Assembly: GCA_913056255.1 (NCBI GenBank)
Contig: CAJXLN010000002.1
Coordinates: forward strand, 33,698-97,697
Source of the DNA: an uncultured Thermotogae bacterium
GTDB lineage: Bacteria; Thermotogota; Thermotogae; Mesoaciditogales; Mesoaciditogaceae
Length of the DNA: 64,000 bases
Direction of reading: 5' to 3'
The translations under genes and the position numbers were made by a program. Positions 26,626 through 35,401 of this stretch are shown here, piece after piece (position 1 is the stretch's first letter; each line of letters starts with the position of its first letter). The notes under the pieces were generated by a model. The model saw only the letters and a program-made list of their open reading frames with translations. It made no database searches and was not told the origin of the DNA.

Positions 26626-27453
26626 CTACTTCAAGCCAGTTAACGTTATGCTCTTTATGAAATGTTTTTGTGCAAAGAAATAAGCGATTAGTATGGGGAG
26701 TGTGGCTATTACACTACCAGCCATGAATTGTCCCCATTGCATTCCACCTTCGTTTCTGAACATTGCCAAGCCCAGTTGTACAGTACGCATTTGAGGAACA
26801 TTCACGATCAGTAGAGGCCAAAAATAACTGTTCCATGACCACATGAATGAGAAAACCGCTATTGTTGATATGGCTGGTTTTGATAGTGGAAGAAATATCT
26901 TGACAAGTACCTGAAGACTGTTACAGCCATCGATCACCGCGGCATCCTCTAAATCTTTCGGAATACTCATGAAAAATTGTCTCAAAAAGAATGTTGTTAC
27001 TGCCGTGGCAGCGTAAGGAAGTATCAAACCTTGATAGGTGTTAATCCATCCGAATTTGGCTACTATCAGGTATTGTGGGATCATGAGTAACTGCCCGGGA
27101 ATCATCATTGTTGCGAGGAAGGCGTAGAAGATCAAGTTTCTTCCCTTGAATTTCAACCTTGAAAATGCGTATGCACTCAACATGGCAGTCACTATTTGCA
27201 AGATGGTGGTTAAAGATGCCACGATAAAGCTGTTCAACAAATATCGAGCAAACGGTATTTTGTTGAAAAGAGCCACATAATTGCCAAAAGTCGGATGAAG
27301 TGGTATAAGAGAAAATGGATTTCGGAAGACCTCTCTCAAACTTTTGAAAGATGTCGATAAGGCCCAAAAAAACGGAAAAAGCATGAGAAATGCTCCTGCG
27401 ATCAAAATGGAGTGTTTGAGGATCTTCATCCAAATTCCCTTGTGCTCACTCAT
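26626..27453 (-). CDS. ABC sugar permease, UgpE/MalG type
   Basis: This 275-residue permease has six membrane segments and the EAA loop (DLEDAAVIDGCNSLQVLVKIFLPLSKPA, broken here only by normal variation). It belongs to the binding-protein-dependent CUT1 group. It overlaps the previous permease by eight bases and is followed after 43 bases by the binding protein. No cognate CUT1 ATPase (MsmK/UgpC type) is encoded in this operon. Confidence 0.92.
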   Translation of the reverse strand: MSEHKGIWMKILKHSILIAGAFLMLFPFFWALSTSFKSLREVFRNPFSLIPLHPTFGNYVALFNKIPFARYLLNSFIVASLTTILQIVTAMLSAYAFSRLKFKGRNLIFYAFLATMMIPGQLLMIPQYLIVAKFGWINTYQGLILPYAATAVTTFFLRQFFMSIPKDLEDAAVIDGCNSLQVLVKIFLPLSKPAISTIAVFSFMWSWNSYFWPLLIVNVPQMRTVQLGLAMFRNEGGMQWGQFMAGSVIATLPILIAYFFAQKHFIKSITLTGLK

Positions 27454-28423
27454 AATTGACCTTTCGCTCTAAGAATAGAAACTGGAAAATCGTCATAGCA
27501 AGGATGATTCCCATAAGCAAAAAGGCGACTGCCATGGCATATCCCATGTTGTAATAGCTGAAAGCTTGTTTGTAAAGGTAAAAAACGATCACGCTGGTCG
27601 TATTCAAAGGCCCACCCGCGGGAGTCATGATTTGTATTGGCCCAAAGACCTGGAAAGAAGCGATTGTGAACATTATGAGCAAGAAAAACGTTGATGGAGA
27701 AAGCAAAGGAAGTGTTATGTGCCAGAATTTTTTCCATTTTGTCGCTCCATCTAAAGATGCAGCCTCATAGTAAGTATCGGAAATCGATTGTAATCCCGCA
27801 AGATAAATGACCGTTGCATAACCGATGTTTTGCCATATCCCTAACGATATTATCACACACATCGCGAGACTTGGTCCTTGTAGAACCTTTGGAAGAACAA
27901 CGTTGAAATGGTTGAAAAGCATTTGCAAGATCCCCGTTGGAGTCGAAAGCCAACTCACGGGTTGACCGCCAAGTTTCTCGATCAGATGATTTGCTATCCC
28001 CATCTGATTCTCAAATATCCAGTTGAATCCCATAGCTGCTGCTATTGGCGAAGTAACAACAGGCATGAAATAGATCATTCTGTAAATACTGGTTCCACGC
28101 ATGGTGCTATCTCTAAGTAAAAGTGCAAAAAACAACCCCAAAATCAACGAGAGTGGAAGTACTCCCAGGATGTAGTATGATGTGTAAAGCATGGAATTCC
28201 AGAAATCTACAGATTTTAAAGCCGTAACATAATTTTGAAATCCGGTATATATCGGCGCCGAAGACATATTCCATGTATGAAAACTCATTACAAAGGCGTA
28301 GATCAACGGGAAAAAAACGAAGACAGTTAAGATCAGCGCCGTTGGGCTTATGAAGATGTAACCTTTTATGAAATTTCTGAACTTTTGATGTTTTAAGATC
28401 ACTAGATTTTTCTTTCGTGTCAT
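27446..28423 (-). CDS. ABC sugar permease, UgpA/MalF type
   Basis: The 325-residue protein has six membrane segments and an EAA loop at YYEAASLDGATKWKKFWHIT followed by LPLLSP. It pairs with the UgpE-like protein. Its ATG overlaps the stop of the upstream Opp/Dpp-type ATPase gene by four bases (ATGA), so the peptide-type and sugar-type importers appear to be translated from one message. Confidence 0.92.
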   Translation of the reverse strand: MTRKKNLVILKHQKFRNFIKGYIFISPTALILTVFVFFPLIYAFVMSFHTWNMSSAPIYTGFQNYVTALKSVDFWNSMLYTSYYILGVLPLSLILGLFFALLLRDSTMRGTSIYRMIYFMPVVTSPIAAAMGFNWIFENQMGIANHLIEKLGGQPVSWLSTPTGILQMLFNHFNVVLPKVLQGPSLAMCVIISLGIWQNIGYATVIYLAGLQSISDTYYEAASLDGATKWKKFWHITLPLLSPSTFFLLIMFTIASFQVFGPIQIMTPAGGPLNTTSVIVFYLYKQAFSYYNMGYAMAVAFLLMGIILAMTIFQFLFLERKVNYE

Positions 28424-29421
28424 TTTTTATCAAAGAGATGACATGCTACCAATCTCCCTTGGTGCTCAACCAGTTCGGGTTCTTCTTCAGAGCAAATTTT
28501 CGTCGCATAGGGGCATCTGGTATGAAATCTACAGCCGGAAGGTACGTTTATTGGAGATGGTATCTCACCTTTCGGTATGATTTTAGAACGTTTCAATTTC
28601 GGATCTGGAATTGGTACTGCGCCCATGAGAATACGAGTGTAAGGGTGAAGAGGCTCTTTGAAGAGATCCGACGTCTTTGCAATCTCGACGATCTTTCCAA
28701 GATACATGACGGCTATCCTATCGCATATGTACTTCGCACTGGCAAGATCATGAGTTATAAAAAGATAAGTCAGTCCTAAGTCCTCTTTTATATCTATCAT
28801 TAATTTCAGTATCTGTGATCTTACGGAAACATCAAGCATCGCAGTGGCTTCATCGGCAACTATAAATTTGGGATTGGTAACTACTGCACGTGCTATGACA
28901 ACACGTTGACGTTGACCACCTGAAAGCTGTCTGGGAAAGCGATTGAAAAACTCTTTTGCTGGAATGAGATTTACCTTTTCAAAGAGTGAAAGCACTTTCT
29001 CTTTTCTTTCAGCGGGAGTTCCTATTTTATGTATTTCTAACGGATGAGAGACGGTTTTTCCTATTCTCATGTACGGATTAAGAGAGGCCATCGGATCTTG
29101 AAATATCATTTGAAAATCTTTTCTCGCCCTTCTCAAATTTTCTTTGGACAGTTTAGATATATCTTTTTTGTCAAATAAAATGCGCCCACTGGTTGGTTCT
29201 ATGAGCCTTATTATCACTCTTCCAGTTGTTGTTTTTCCACTTCCGGATTCACCAACCAATCCAAGCGTTTCTCCTTTTTTTATGTTAAAAGAAATATCAT
29301 CTATGGCTTTGACGGTGGGACGTTCCCTCTTCAGCAGTGCTTGTGTCCATGGTATTTTCAGAGGAAAGTACTTTTTTAGATTTTCAACTGACAGCAGAAC
29401 TTGTTTTGTCGATACCTGCAT
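28420..29421 (-). CDS. Opp/Dpp-type ABC ATPase, OppF/DppF
   Basis: This nucleotide-binding subunit has GESGSGKTTTGR (Walker A), LSGGQRQRV (signature), FIVADEATAMLD (Walker B) and the C-terminal oligopeptide-transporter domain (SGCRFHTRCPYATKIC) with iron-sulfur-like cysteines, common in this family. The frame is open from 29436. GGGGGTG six bases before ATG 29421 fixes the start, which overlaps the DppD-like gene by 38 bases. It is 333 residues long. Confidence 0.92.
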   Translation of the reverse strand: MQVSTKQVLLSVENLKKYFPLKIPWTQALLKRERPTVKAIDDISFNIKKGETLGLVGESGSGKTTTGRVIIRLIEPTSGRILFDKKDISKLSKENLRRARKDFQMIFQDPMASLNPYMRIGKTVSHPLEIHKIGTPAERKEKVLSLFEKVNLIPAKEFFNRFPRQLSGGQRQRVVIARAVVTNPKFIVADEATAMLDVSVRSQILKLMIDIKEDLGLTYLFITHDLASAKYICDRIAVMYLGKIVEIAKTSDLFKEPLHPYTRILMGAVPIPDPKLKRSKIIPKGEIPSPINVPSGCRFHTRCPYATKICSEEEPELVEHQGRLVACHLFDKK

Positions 29422-30382
29422 TGATTTCACCCCCATATAGCCAGCATTTTACCTTTCTTCCATCCACTTCCACAGTTGGAGGTGTTTCTCTTTTACATAT
29501 ATCTTTAACGTAGGGACATCTCGGCCAGTATCTACATCCCTTAGGAGGATTTTTAAGATCGGGAAGGCTGCCGGGAATATAGCGCAATTCTCTGTCTTCC
29601 AATTTCACATTCGGTATGGATTCCAACAGAGCTTTTGTGTAAGGATGAAGAGGTTTTTCATAAATGGAATAAACATCTCCTGATTCGGCAAGGTGTCCGG
29701 CGTACATGACAACCACTTTGTTAACCAACTCCGCCACGACTCCAAGATCGTGAGTTATTAAAACCATGGACATGTTCTTAGTCTTTTTCAAATCCCTTAA
29801 AACTTCCAGGATCTGTTCTTGAATCACAACATCCAACGAAGTTGTAGGTTCATCAGCGATCAACATAGAAGGTTGCAACGCGATCGCAAGTGCGATCATG
29901 GTTCTTTGCCGCATTCCACCACTGAATTCAAAAGGATAGTTGTTGAGTCTGGAAGGCTCTATTCCAACTGATTTCAGGGCCTCGGACGAAATTTTTTTCA
30001 TTTCATTTTCATCCATTTTGGGATAATGAGCCCGTAACAACTCAAAGAAATGATCTCTTATTCTCATTATTGGATCAAGAGAGGTCATAGGATCCTGAAA
30101 GATCATGGATATATCTTTTCCCCTTACTTTTCTCAATTCTTCATTTGATATCTTCAACAAGTCCCTTCCTTTGAACAAAATGCTTCCAGAGACACGAGCG
30201 TTTGGTGGAAGGAGTCCTAAAATGGCGGTACCTGTTGTGGATTTTCCACATCCAGATTCTCCCACAAGTCCAATTGAATCCCGTGCTTCTACGGAAAAGG
30301 ATATGTCATCCACCGCCTTCACAGTTCCATTTCTAGTCAAATAGTCTATGCTGAGATTCTTGATCTCTAAAAGTGCCATCAT
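29384..30382 (-). CDS. Opp/Dpp-type ABC ATPase, OppD/DppD
   Basis: The 332-residue protein carries GESGCGKSTTGTAILGLL, FSGGMRQRTM, LIADEPTTSLDV and the C-terminal GCRYWPRCPYVKDIC segment. It forms the ATPase heterodimer with the DppF-like protein. The tail after KCWLYGGE (INAGIDKTSSAVS) lies wholly in the overlap with the next gene. The ATG has GGTGAG just upstream, and the gene starts four bases after the permease stop. Confidence 0.92.
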   Translation of the reverse strand: MMALLEIKNLSIDYLTRNGTVKAVDDISFSVEARDSIGLVGESGCGKSTTGTAILGLLPPNARVSGSILFKGRDLLKISNEELRKVRGKDISMIFQDPMTSLDPIMRIRDHFFELLRAHYPKMDENEMKKISSEALKSVGIEPSRLNNYPFEFSGGMRQRTMIALAIALQPSMLIADEPTTSLDVVIQEQILEVLRDLKKTKNMSMVLITHDLGVVAELVNKVVVMYAGHLAESGDVYSIYEKPLHPYTKALLESIPNVKLEDRELRYIPGSLPDLKNPPKGCRYWPRCPYVKDICKRETPPTVEVDGRKVKCWLYGGEINAGIDKTSSAVS

Positions 30383-30385
30383 TTC

Positions 30386-31282
30386 TCACCGCTTTTCTCC
30401 TATGTTCGGATTAAGGTATTCATCCATACCTTCTGCAAACATGCTGAATCCAAGAACCAACAAGATAATGGCAATTCCAGGAAAGACAACCATCCACCAA
30501 TCGTTTTGAAGTAAGAATTGTTGTCCCTTTGCCAAATCGTAACCCCAATCCGGCACGGGCGGCGGTATGCCAAGACCCAAAAAACTCAATCCAGCTTCTG
30601 TCATGACGGCATCTGCTATGTTCATCGAGAGAACAACAATTGTCGAAGGTAAAACGTTCGGCAAGATGTATTTTCCTATAATGGTCATGTTTTTTGCTCC
30701 TATAGAACGTGCTCCCTCAACGTAGAGTTCTGATTTTATGGTACTTACCTGACTCCTTATAACACGATAATAGGTGGGAATGTAAACAACTGCTATCGAA
30801 AGCGAGATATTCAACACACCCGGACCAAGCATTGCAGCTATGGCTATAGCCAATATTAAACCTGGAAAAGTGTAGACAGAATCCATTATCATCGTGACGA
30901 TTCTATCGGTAACGCCTCCAGCGTATCCTACCAAAAGACCAGTTGGTATTCCTATAAAGGCAGCTATAGATGTGGCTATAACCGCTATCAACAGCGCCAT
31001 TCTTGAACCCCAAATAAATCGACTGAAAACATCATATCCGAGGTTGGTAGTTCCCATGATATGGCCCCACTGCGGGCTCAAAAGTGGTGCTCCTGAAGGT
31101 TCCACAGGACTGTATGGAGATATGTACGGTGCAAAGATCGCCATTAGTACGAAAAGCGACAACAGGATCAATCCTATGAATGTCATAACACCTGAAGAAT
31201 CTCCCATAAGTTGTCTGAATCCACGCCCTATTCTTGAACTTAACATCTGATTACCATAATTTGTATTTGTTGTATTTGCCAT
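30386..31282 (-). CDS. Opp/Dpp-type ABC permease, OppC/DppC
   Basis: The membrane subunit of 298 residues has an N-terminal anchor region, FAPYISPYSPVEPSG, and the EAA loop (VEGARSIGAKNMTIIGKYILP). The longest frame starts at GTG 31309, but GAGGT before ATG 31282 (MANTTNTN) is better and makes the start overlap the DppB-like stop by one base (TAATG). Confidence 0.9.
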   Translation of the reverse strand: MANTTNTNYGNQMLSSRIGRGFRQLMGDSSGVMTFIGLILLSLFVLMAIFAPYISPYSPVEPSGAPLLSPQWGHIMGTTNLGYDVFSRFIWGSRMALLIAVIATSIAAFIGIPTGLLVGYAGGVTDRIVTMIMDSVYTFPGLILAIAIAAMLGPGVLNISLSIAVVYIPTYYRVIRSQVSTIKSELYVEGARSIGAKNMTIIGKYILPNVLPSTIVVLSMNIADAVMTEAGLSFLGLGIPPPVPDWGYDLAKGQQFLLQNDWWMVVFPGIAIILLVLGFSMFAEGMDEYLNPNIGEKR

Positions 31283-32286
31283 TAGTACCTCACCCTCGGA
31301 TCTAACCACGCATTTGCGATATCTACCAATATGCTAACGATCGCAACAAACATTGCAAAAAAGACTATCGCACCTTGTATTGCAGGAAAATCTCTGTAAG
31401 TTATACGTGTAACAAGGTAGCTCCCTATTCCTGGCCAAGAAAATGTGACTTCCGTCAAAACCGCGCCTCCTAACAAGAGGGCAAACTCCAAACCCATGAT
31501 CGTTAAGATCGGAGCCATCGCATTTTTAAGGGCATGTTTGAAAATCACTTTTTTCTCTTTAGCCCCTCTTGCGCGAGCGGCAACAACGTATTGACTTGAA
31601 AGTGAAAGAATGACGTTTGATCTAACCATTCTCACGAATATACTTGATATCACAACCCCCAGCGTTACAGACGGAAGAATCAAATGATAAAGGGTGTCGA
31701 CTAAAACTGGCCACTCCAGATTGAGGATGGAGTCAATCACGTACAAACCTGTGTAAATGTGGTTCGGAATCATAAAAGGTGAAGATCTCCCTGAAACTGG
31801 AAGCCAGTGAAGCCATACCCCAAAAATCAGTTGAAGCATAATTCCAAACCAAAACACTGGAAAGGAATAGACGAAAATGGAGTAAACACGAGCCGCTATG
31901 TCTAATGTCCTTCCGAAATGATAAGCACCGTAAGTGCCAAAAAATATTCCTATAAAAACAGCTATGGTCATAGCGAAAATGGTAAGCTCAAGAGTTGCTG
32001 GAAACTTCTGCATAAGTTCCTGTATAACCGTTACACCTGTGTAAGCGGAAACACCAAAATCACCTTTTAGGATACTACCCAGGTAGTCTCCATACTGAAC
32101 TATAATGGGTTTGTCCAACCCCATTTGATGTTCCATAGCTTTTACAACTTCGGGAGGGGCTTTTGGCCCCAACAATGCCATGACAGGGTTCCCCGGAAGG
32201 ATCCTCAAAACGAAGAATATGATCGTCAATATTATGAGTATCATTGGAATGGCAAGAAGTATTCTGGTTAAAATGTAAGTTTTCAA
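31282..32286 (-). CDS. Opp/Dpp-type ABC permease, OppB/DppB
   Basis: The permease has 334 residues, with a typical N-terminus (YILTRILLAIPMILIILTIIFF), six membrane segments and the EAA loop VAARARGAKEKKVIFKHALK. The start is TTG at 32286 with AAGGAAG upstream. A terminator-like hairpin lies between it and the binding-protein gene. Confidence 0.92.
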   Translation of the reverse strand: MKTYILTRILLAIPMILIILTIIFFVLRILPGNPVMALLGPKAPPEVVKAMEHQMGLDKPIIVQYGDYLGSILKGDFGVSAYTGVTVIQELMQKFPATLELTIFAMTIAVFIGIFFGTYGAYHFGRTLDIAARVYSIFVYSFPVFWFGIMLQLIFGVWLHWLPVSGRSSPFMIPNHIYTGLYVIDSILNLEWPVLVDTLYHLILPSVTLGVVISSIFVRMVRSNVILSLSSQYVVAARARGAKEKKVIFKHALKNAMAPILTIMGLEFALLLGGAVLTEVTFSWPGIGSYLVTRITYRDFPAIQGAIVFFAMFVAIVSILVDIANAWLDPRVRY

Positions 32287-32303
32287 TCATTTTCACTTCC
32301 TTT

Positions 32304-32332
32304 AAAAAGGGCTGGGCACTTTCACCCAGCCC
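32304..32332 (-). terminator. intergenic terminator between binding protein and permease genes
   Basis: On the minus strand an 8-bp perfect stem (GGGCTGGG/CCCAGCCC) with an eight-base loop is followed by TTTTT. Sited after the binding-protein gene and before four more importer genes, it should lower expression of the membrane parts relative to the binding protein. Confidence 0.85.
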
Positions 32333-32340
32333 CGACTCCG

Positions 32341-33861
32341 TCATTTCTTGTACAATAGATAGTATCTGAATATTTGGACAGGATCCATCACTATTCCGCC
32401 GATATTTGGTTTGGTAACGACCTGCTGTTGGCCCTGGAAAAGAGGAATGTAAGGAGCTTCTTTTACCATGAGATCCTGAACTTTGTCATAAAGCGCTGTT
32501 CGACCAGGAATGTCACTGACAAGTCTCGCATCGAGGAGGAGCTCATCAATCGTTTTGTTTGAGTAGTAAGATCCCATGCTAGGACTGGCTTTAGATTCAA
32601 GGAAAGGCCACATGTAATCGTCTGGATCGAAGTAATCAGGATACCAACCAAGTAAGAACATTCCCATAACTCCCTTTGTCCAGTAGTCTATGTACGTGGC
32701 CCACTCAGCGTATTTGACATCACATTTTATGAGACCAGTTGCCTCAAAAACGTTCTTTATTGTCAAAGCGAGGTCAGATTCCGTTGAGCCGTAATGGCTC
32801 GGTGTGTACCAAAGTGAGATCTTCAACGGGTTATCTTTGGAGTAGCCGAGTGATTTGAGAATTGAAACGGTTTTTGAAGGATTGTAATGTGGCATAACAT
32901 CTTTATGTCCCCACATTCCGTCTGGAATGAGTGTGTACAGTGGAGACACCTGAGACATGAAAACCTCATTTGATATTTTAGCTCTGTTCACAGCATAGGA
33001 AAGAGCTTCTCTTACTTTTGGATTGTTAAATGGTTTGACGTTCACGTCAAAAACAACTTCTCTGATGAATGGACTTTTTCCAACGTAAGAGACGAAATTC
33101 TTGTTGTTCTTGATCTGAGCGAACTGCTGAGGAAGCAAAGTTCTGTAAGCAACATCTATTTCTCCACTCATCAAAGCCATGTAAAGGTTGTTGGCTGCTC
33201 TGAATATCTTTACGAGAATAATGGGCGTTTTGGCAGGTTTACCGTAGTAATTTGGATTTCTGACGAATTCGATCTCTTGACCTCTAACTAATTTCTTTAC
33301 CATGTAAGGTCCACTGGCTACAGGCAATCCATTGTAAACTTCGTTCGCTGAATAAACTTTTGGATCCACAGGATAGGAAATGGTGAAAGCCAGGATGTTT
33401 ATGAAAGGCGCAAAAGGATATTTCAACTGGATGTCAAACGTCAGATCATCTATCACCTTAACATCTTTCACAACATCTGCAAGCAAAAAGGATGGATTTT
33501 GCTTAAGGGAGATAGCCCTGTCGATTGAGAATTTGAAAGCTTGAGCGTTTATGGGATCTCCATTCGAGAACTTCAGTCCTTTTTTTAGAGTGAAAGTGTA
33601 AGTTAGCCCATCGGACGATATCTTCCAACTTTTTGCCAAAGATGGGACGATCTTAGTTGTTCCCGGGATGTATTCAACCAAACCGGTCATGACATTTTGC
33701 AAAATGTTGTCAGAAAAATACTCGTAAGCTTTTGCCGGATCTAAAGAAGTTATCTTGTCAGTCGTACCAACGATCACGTAGTTTTTAGCTGAGATGGCGA
33801 AGATGGATACGGAAAATACCACCAGTAGTAGAATCGTCATAAGGATAGAATACTTTTTCAA
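32341..33861 (-). CDS. Opp/Dpp-type ABC extracellular binding protein
   Basis: This family-5 solute-binding protein has 506 residues from TTG 33861, which has GGGAGGTG six bases upstream. The frame is open to a TTG at 33891. A signal peptide (KKYSILMTILLLVVFSVSIFA) precedes GTTDKITSLDPAKAYEYFS, the usual start of the mature protein. KTVSILKSLGYSKDNPLKIS and related segments fit the family. In Thermotogota many such proteins bind oligosaccharides rather than peptides, so the ligand is open. It is the first gene of a nine-gene minus-strand operon. Confidence 0.92.
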   Translation of the reverse strand: MKKYSILMTILLLVVFSVSIFAISAKNYVIVGTTDKITSLDPAKAYEYFSDNILQNVMTGLVEYIPGTTKIVPSLAKSWKISSDGLTYTFTLKKGLKFSNGDPINAQAFKFSIDRAISLKQNPSFLLADVVKDVKVIDDLTFDIQLKYPFAPFINILAFTISYPVDPKVYSANEVYNGLPVASGPYMVKKLVRGQEIEFVRNPNYYGKPAKTPIILVKIFRAANNLYMALMSGEIDVAYRTLLPQQFAQIKNNKNFVSYVGKSPFIREVVFDVNVKPFNNPKVREALSYAVNRAKISNEVFMSQVSPLYTLIPDGMWGHKDVMPHYNPSKTVSILKSLGYSKDNPLKISLWYTPSHYGSTESDLALTIKNVFEATGLIKCDVKYAEWATYIDYWTKGVMGMFLLGWYPDYFDPDDYMWPFLESKASPSMGSYYSNKTIDELLLDARLVSDIPGRTALYDKVQDLMVKEAPYIPLFQGQQQVVTKPNIGGIVMDPVQIFRYYLLYKK

Positions 33862-33893
33862 GAGTAACACCTCCCAATTCGATATACACAATC

Positions 33894-33912
33894 ACCATTC
33901 CTGATGAATGGT
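33894..33912. promoter_or_regulatory. palindrome in the leader of the importer operon
   Basis: ACCATTC and GAATGGT form a perfect 7-bp inverted repeat around CTGAT. It lies 25-43 bases downstream of the -10 element and 33 bases before the start codon, a position suited to an operator. Confidence 0.45.
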
Positions 33913-33936
33913 AGTTGCGCACTCATACGTTAAGTC

Positions 33937-33965
33937 ATTTTAACACTTTAAATTTTTTATGTCAA
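33937..33965 (-). promoter_or_regulatory. promoter of the importer operon
   Basis: On the minus strand a consensus TTGACA (33965-33960) and TAAAAT (33942-33937) are separated by exactly 17 bases, upstream of the binding-protein gene. Confidence 0.82.
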
Positions 33966-34030
33966 CATTGATACTTTTAAAGAAAGTTGATTACAAATCG
34001 ACATGAAATAAATTCAAAATTCTAAAAAAA

Positions 34031-35395
34031 TCACGTTCTTTTGAACATCGCCTTTGGAACTTTCCATTTTCCTGGAAGGTACAATAAGAAGGCCATAAGA
34101 GCCGCCCCGACGTTTGATAGTCCCATGGCCCACCATATACCATCGGAGCCAAGTTTAAAAGTCCAACCGAGAAGAAATATGAGCGGAATTCGCATAAACC
34201 ATAAACGCGAGATCATCAACCACATACTTGCCATCGTGTGTCCAGAACCGTTAAATGCTGCCATAAAAGATTGCATGATGGAAAAGAAAGGCATGAAAAA
34301 GGCAATGATGATCATCAAATGAGTACCCTGTTTCACAACATTTGGGTTTGTGATGAAAATTCTCATGAGTGGATCCCTGAAAATTATCATCACAGATGAA
34401 ATTCCAATCATGGTCAGAGTGTTCAGCAACAACGTCTCCTTTAAGGTTTTCTCCGCTCTATCGATTTTATGTGCTCCGAGATTTTGTCCCACGATTGCAG
34501 CCGATGCCGCAGTTATTCCCATTGAGAACATTGTGGCAAGTGATATTATTCTGTTGCCTATTCCAAAAGCCGCCAGTGTGTAATTTCCAAATGAGGTTAT
34601 TATGGCTGTCATCACGACAAATCCTAATGCTTGTCCAGATTGGCTCGAGCCAAGTGGAAGGCCAATTTTTATGATAGGGAAAAGTCTTTTCCATTTTGGA
34701 ATCAAATTCTTCCTGCTGATTTTCAAGCCATTTTTTCCAGAAAGCAAGAGGTAAAAGGCATATATGGTGAAGATTCCTCGAGCAATGAAAGTGGCCAGCG
34801 CAGCACCAAAAACACCGAGTTTTGGAAATCCTAAAAATCCAAATATAAGAATCGGGTCAAGAGCCATGTTGGCCATAACGGAATAAAGTGAAAGTTTCAT
34901 CGGTGTTACCGTGTCACCGTATCCTCTCAAAATAGAAGAGTAAACCATGAACCCAAAAGTAAAGGGAATGGAAATGAAGATGGTTTTCATGAATATAGAT
35001 GCAAGAGGTATCAATTGCTTTGACGCCCCCATCCAATGAACAATTGAATCTGTCAGTAAAAATCCCAAAATCCCAAGTCCAACGGATAAAACCACCATGA
35101 TAAACAATGTTTGTCCGGCGGCTTCTCCAACCATATCTTCTTCACCAGCGCCATGATGTTGAGCCACAAAAGAAGTTCCAGCCATTCCAAATCCTCCGGC
35201 AAAGGATATAACTAAGAAAATGACTGGCCAGGAGATTGTTGGGGCATTTATGGCGAGAGGTCCCAATTTCCCAAGCCAAAAGGTGTCTACTATGTTGTAC
35301 AAGGATTGAAGTAAATTCGCAGCGATTAATGGCCATGAGAGTTTAAAAATCGTTGAAATTATCGATCCTTCCGTTAAATCATGCGCTTTACCCAC
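34031..35395 (-). CDS. MATE-family multidrug/sodium exporter
   Basis: The 454-residue protein has about 12 membrane segments, the MATE opening HDLTEGSIISTIFKLSWPLIA split by normal variation, SLYNIVDTFWLGKLG and the QNLGAHKIDRAE loop of the second half. MATE proteins expel cationic drugs or metabolites using Na+ or H+. The start is GTG at 35395. It follows the MFS gene by six bases on the same strand, so both probably share a promoter. No terminator with a T-run is visible after it. Confidence 0.93.
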   Translation of the reverse strand: MGKAHDLTEGSIISTIFKLSWPLIAANLLQSLYNIVDTFWLGKLGPLAINAPTISWPVIFLVISFAGGFGMAGTSFVAQHHGAGEEDMVGEAAGQTLFIMVVLSVGLGILGFLLTDSIVHWMGASKQLIPLASIFMKTIFISIPFTFGFMVYSSILRGYGDTVTPMKLSLYSVMANMALDPILIFGFLGFPKLGVFGAALATFIARGIFTIYAFYLLLSGKNGLKISRKNLIPKWKRLFPIIKIGLPLGSSQSGQALGFVVMTAIITSFGNYTLAAFGIGNRIISLATMFSMGITAASAAIVGQNLGAHKIDRAEKTLKETLLLNTLTMIGISSVMIIFRDPLMRIFITNPNVVKQGTHLMIIIAFFMPFFSIMQSFMAAFNGSGHTMASMWLMISRLWFMRIPLIFLLGWTFKLGSDGIWWAMGLSNVGAALMAFLLYLPGKWKVPKAMFKRT

Positions 35396-35401
35396 GTGAC
35401 T

